Shown here in pieces: positions 5,084 through 5,133 of a stretch of 5,133 nt of DNA (its first letter is position 1; each line of letters starts with the position of its first letter). A program made the translations under genes and the position numbers. Under the pieces are notes generated by a model that did not search any database, was not told the DNA's origin, and saw only the letters and a list, made by a program, of their open reading frames with translations. Origin of the DNA: Candidatus Saccharibacteria bacterium UBA1949 (lineage in GTDB: Bacteria > Patescibacteriota > Saccharimonadia > Saccharimonadales > Saccharimonadaceae); contig DDER01000010.1 in assembly GCA_002336735.1 (NCBI GenBank), positions 1,489 through 6,621 on the forward strand, written 5' to 3'.

Positions 5084-5133
5084 TGGTGCGGGTTAGGAGA
5101 CTCTAACTCCTGGCCTCGTCCTTGGCAAGGACG
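5084..5133 (-). tRNA. tRNA-Gly(GCC), 3' portion, 5' end outside the window
   Basis: Read on the minus strand from the window edge: anticodon stem CGTCC/GGACG with loop TTGCCAA, so the anticodon is GCC (5126-5124). A 5-nt variable loop AGGCC follows, then T stem AGGAG/CTCCT with loop TTAGAGT, acceptor strand AACCCGC (5094-5088), discriminator A73 and encoded CCA (5086-5084). The D arm and 5' acceptor strand (expected GCGGGTT) lie beyond the window. Two points are unusual: the T loop has A where C56 is nearly universal, and the discriminator is A rather than the U73 of most bacterial tRNA-Gly. A73 is the form used with eukaryote/archaea-type glycyl-tRNA synthetases, which some bacteria have. 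Confidence 0.9.

Noticed and set aside
5002..5103. Plus-strand TATAAT followed by a 30-codon frame
   Set aside because: No -35 box, wrong spacing for an extended -10, and the frame ends inside the tRNA-Gly gene read on the wrong strand.
1..5133. CRISPR array, insertion sequence or integrase
   Set aside because: No regularly spaced direct repeats, terminal inverted repeats, transposase motifs or recombinase motifs were found on either strand.

Overview
This window looks like a piece of a Patescibacteria (CPR) chromosome, most likely Candidatus Saccharibacteria (TM7). The inference rests on three things: a short secreted protein whose C-terminal block resembles a family I associate with that group, its pairing with a WxL-interacting (DUF916-type) protein, and small membrane proteins without close relatives that I recognise. 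All stops used are TAA or TAG, no in-frame TGA is needed, and genetic code 11 fits. No database search was possible, so the taxonomy is provisional.

Layout. The 3' end of a tRNA gene (1-22, +) is followed by a strong hairpin terminator (about 22-60). A hairpin-rich noncoding stretch (61-157) comes next. A LamG-type jelly-roll gene on the minus strand (1058-198) faces away from a plus-strand surface-protein cluster. The cluster holds a secreted WxL-like protein interrupted by a frameshift (1204-1680, continuing to 1849 in the +1 frame), a DUF916-like membrane protein with a C-terminal LysM domain (1977-3110), and an Ig-like protein with a C-terminal membrane anchor (3184-3918). A structured convergent gap (3919-4089) separates these from a minus-strand pair: a three-helix membrane protein (4852-4313) and an overlapping, probably disordered 76-residue protein (4320-4090). 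The window closes with a terminator (5061-5037, -) and the 3' part of tRNA-Gly(GCC) (5133-5084, -). The whole cluster therefore lies between two tRNA genes that point inward.

How the parts may work together. WxL proteins, their DUF916 partners and a third anchored protein form cell-surface complexes in Lactobacillales. The plus-strand trio looks like a minimal counterpart: a small secreted WxL-like subunit, a large membrane-tethered partner and an accessory Ig-fold protein. The LamG protein is a plausible carbohydrate or host-surface binder but has no visible signal peptide. The membrane protein at 4313-4852 has the topology of SLATT/Pycsar-type effectors; this is a weak resemblance and no nucleotide cyclase is present in the window.

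Regulation. Four promoters share an extended -10 box of the form TGnTATAAT or TGnTATACT. The one before the LamG gene predicts a leaderless mRNA. The others settle start-codon choice, because the longest possible ORF starts fall within or next to the promoter.
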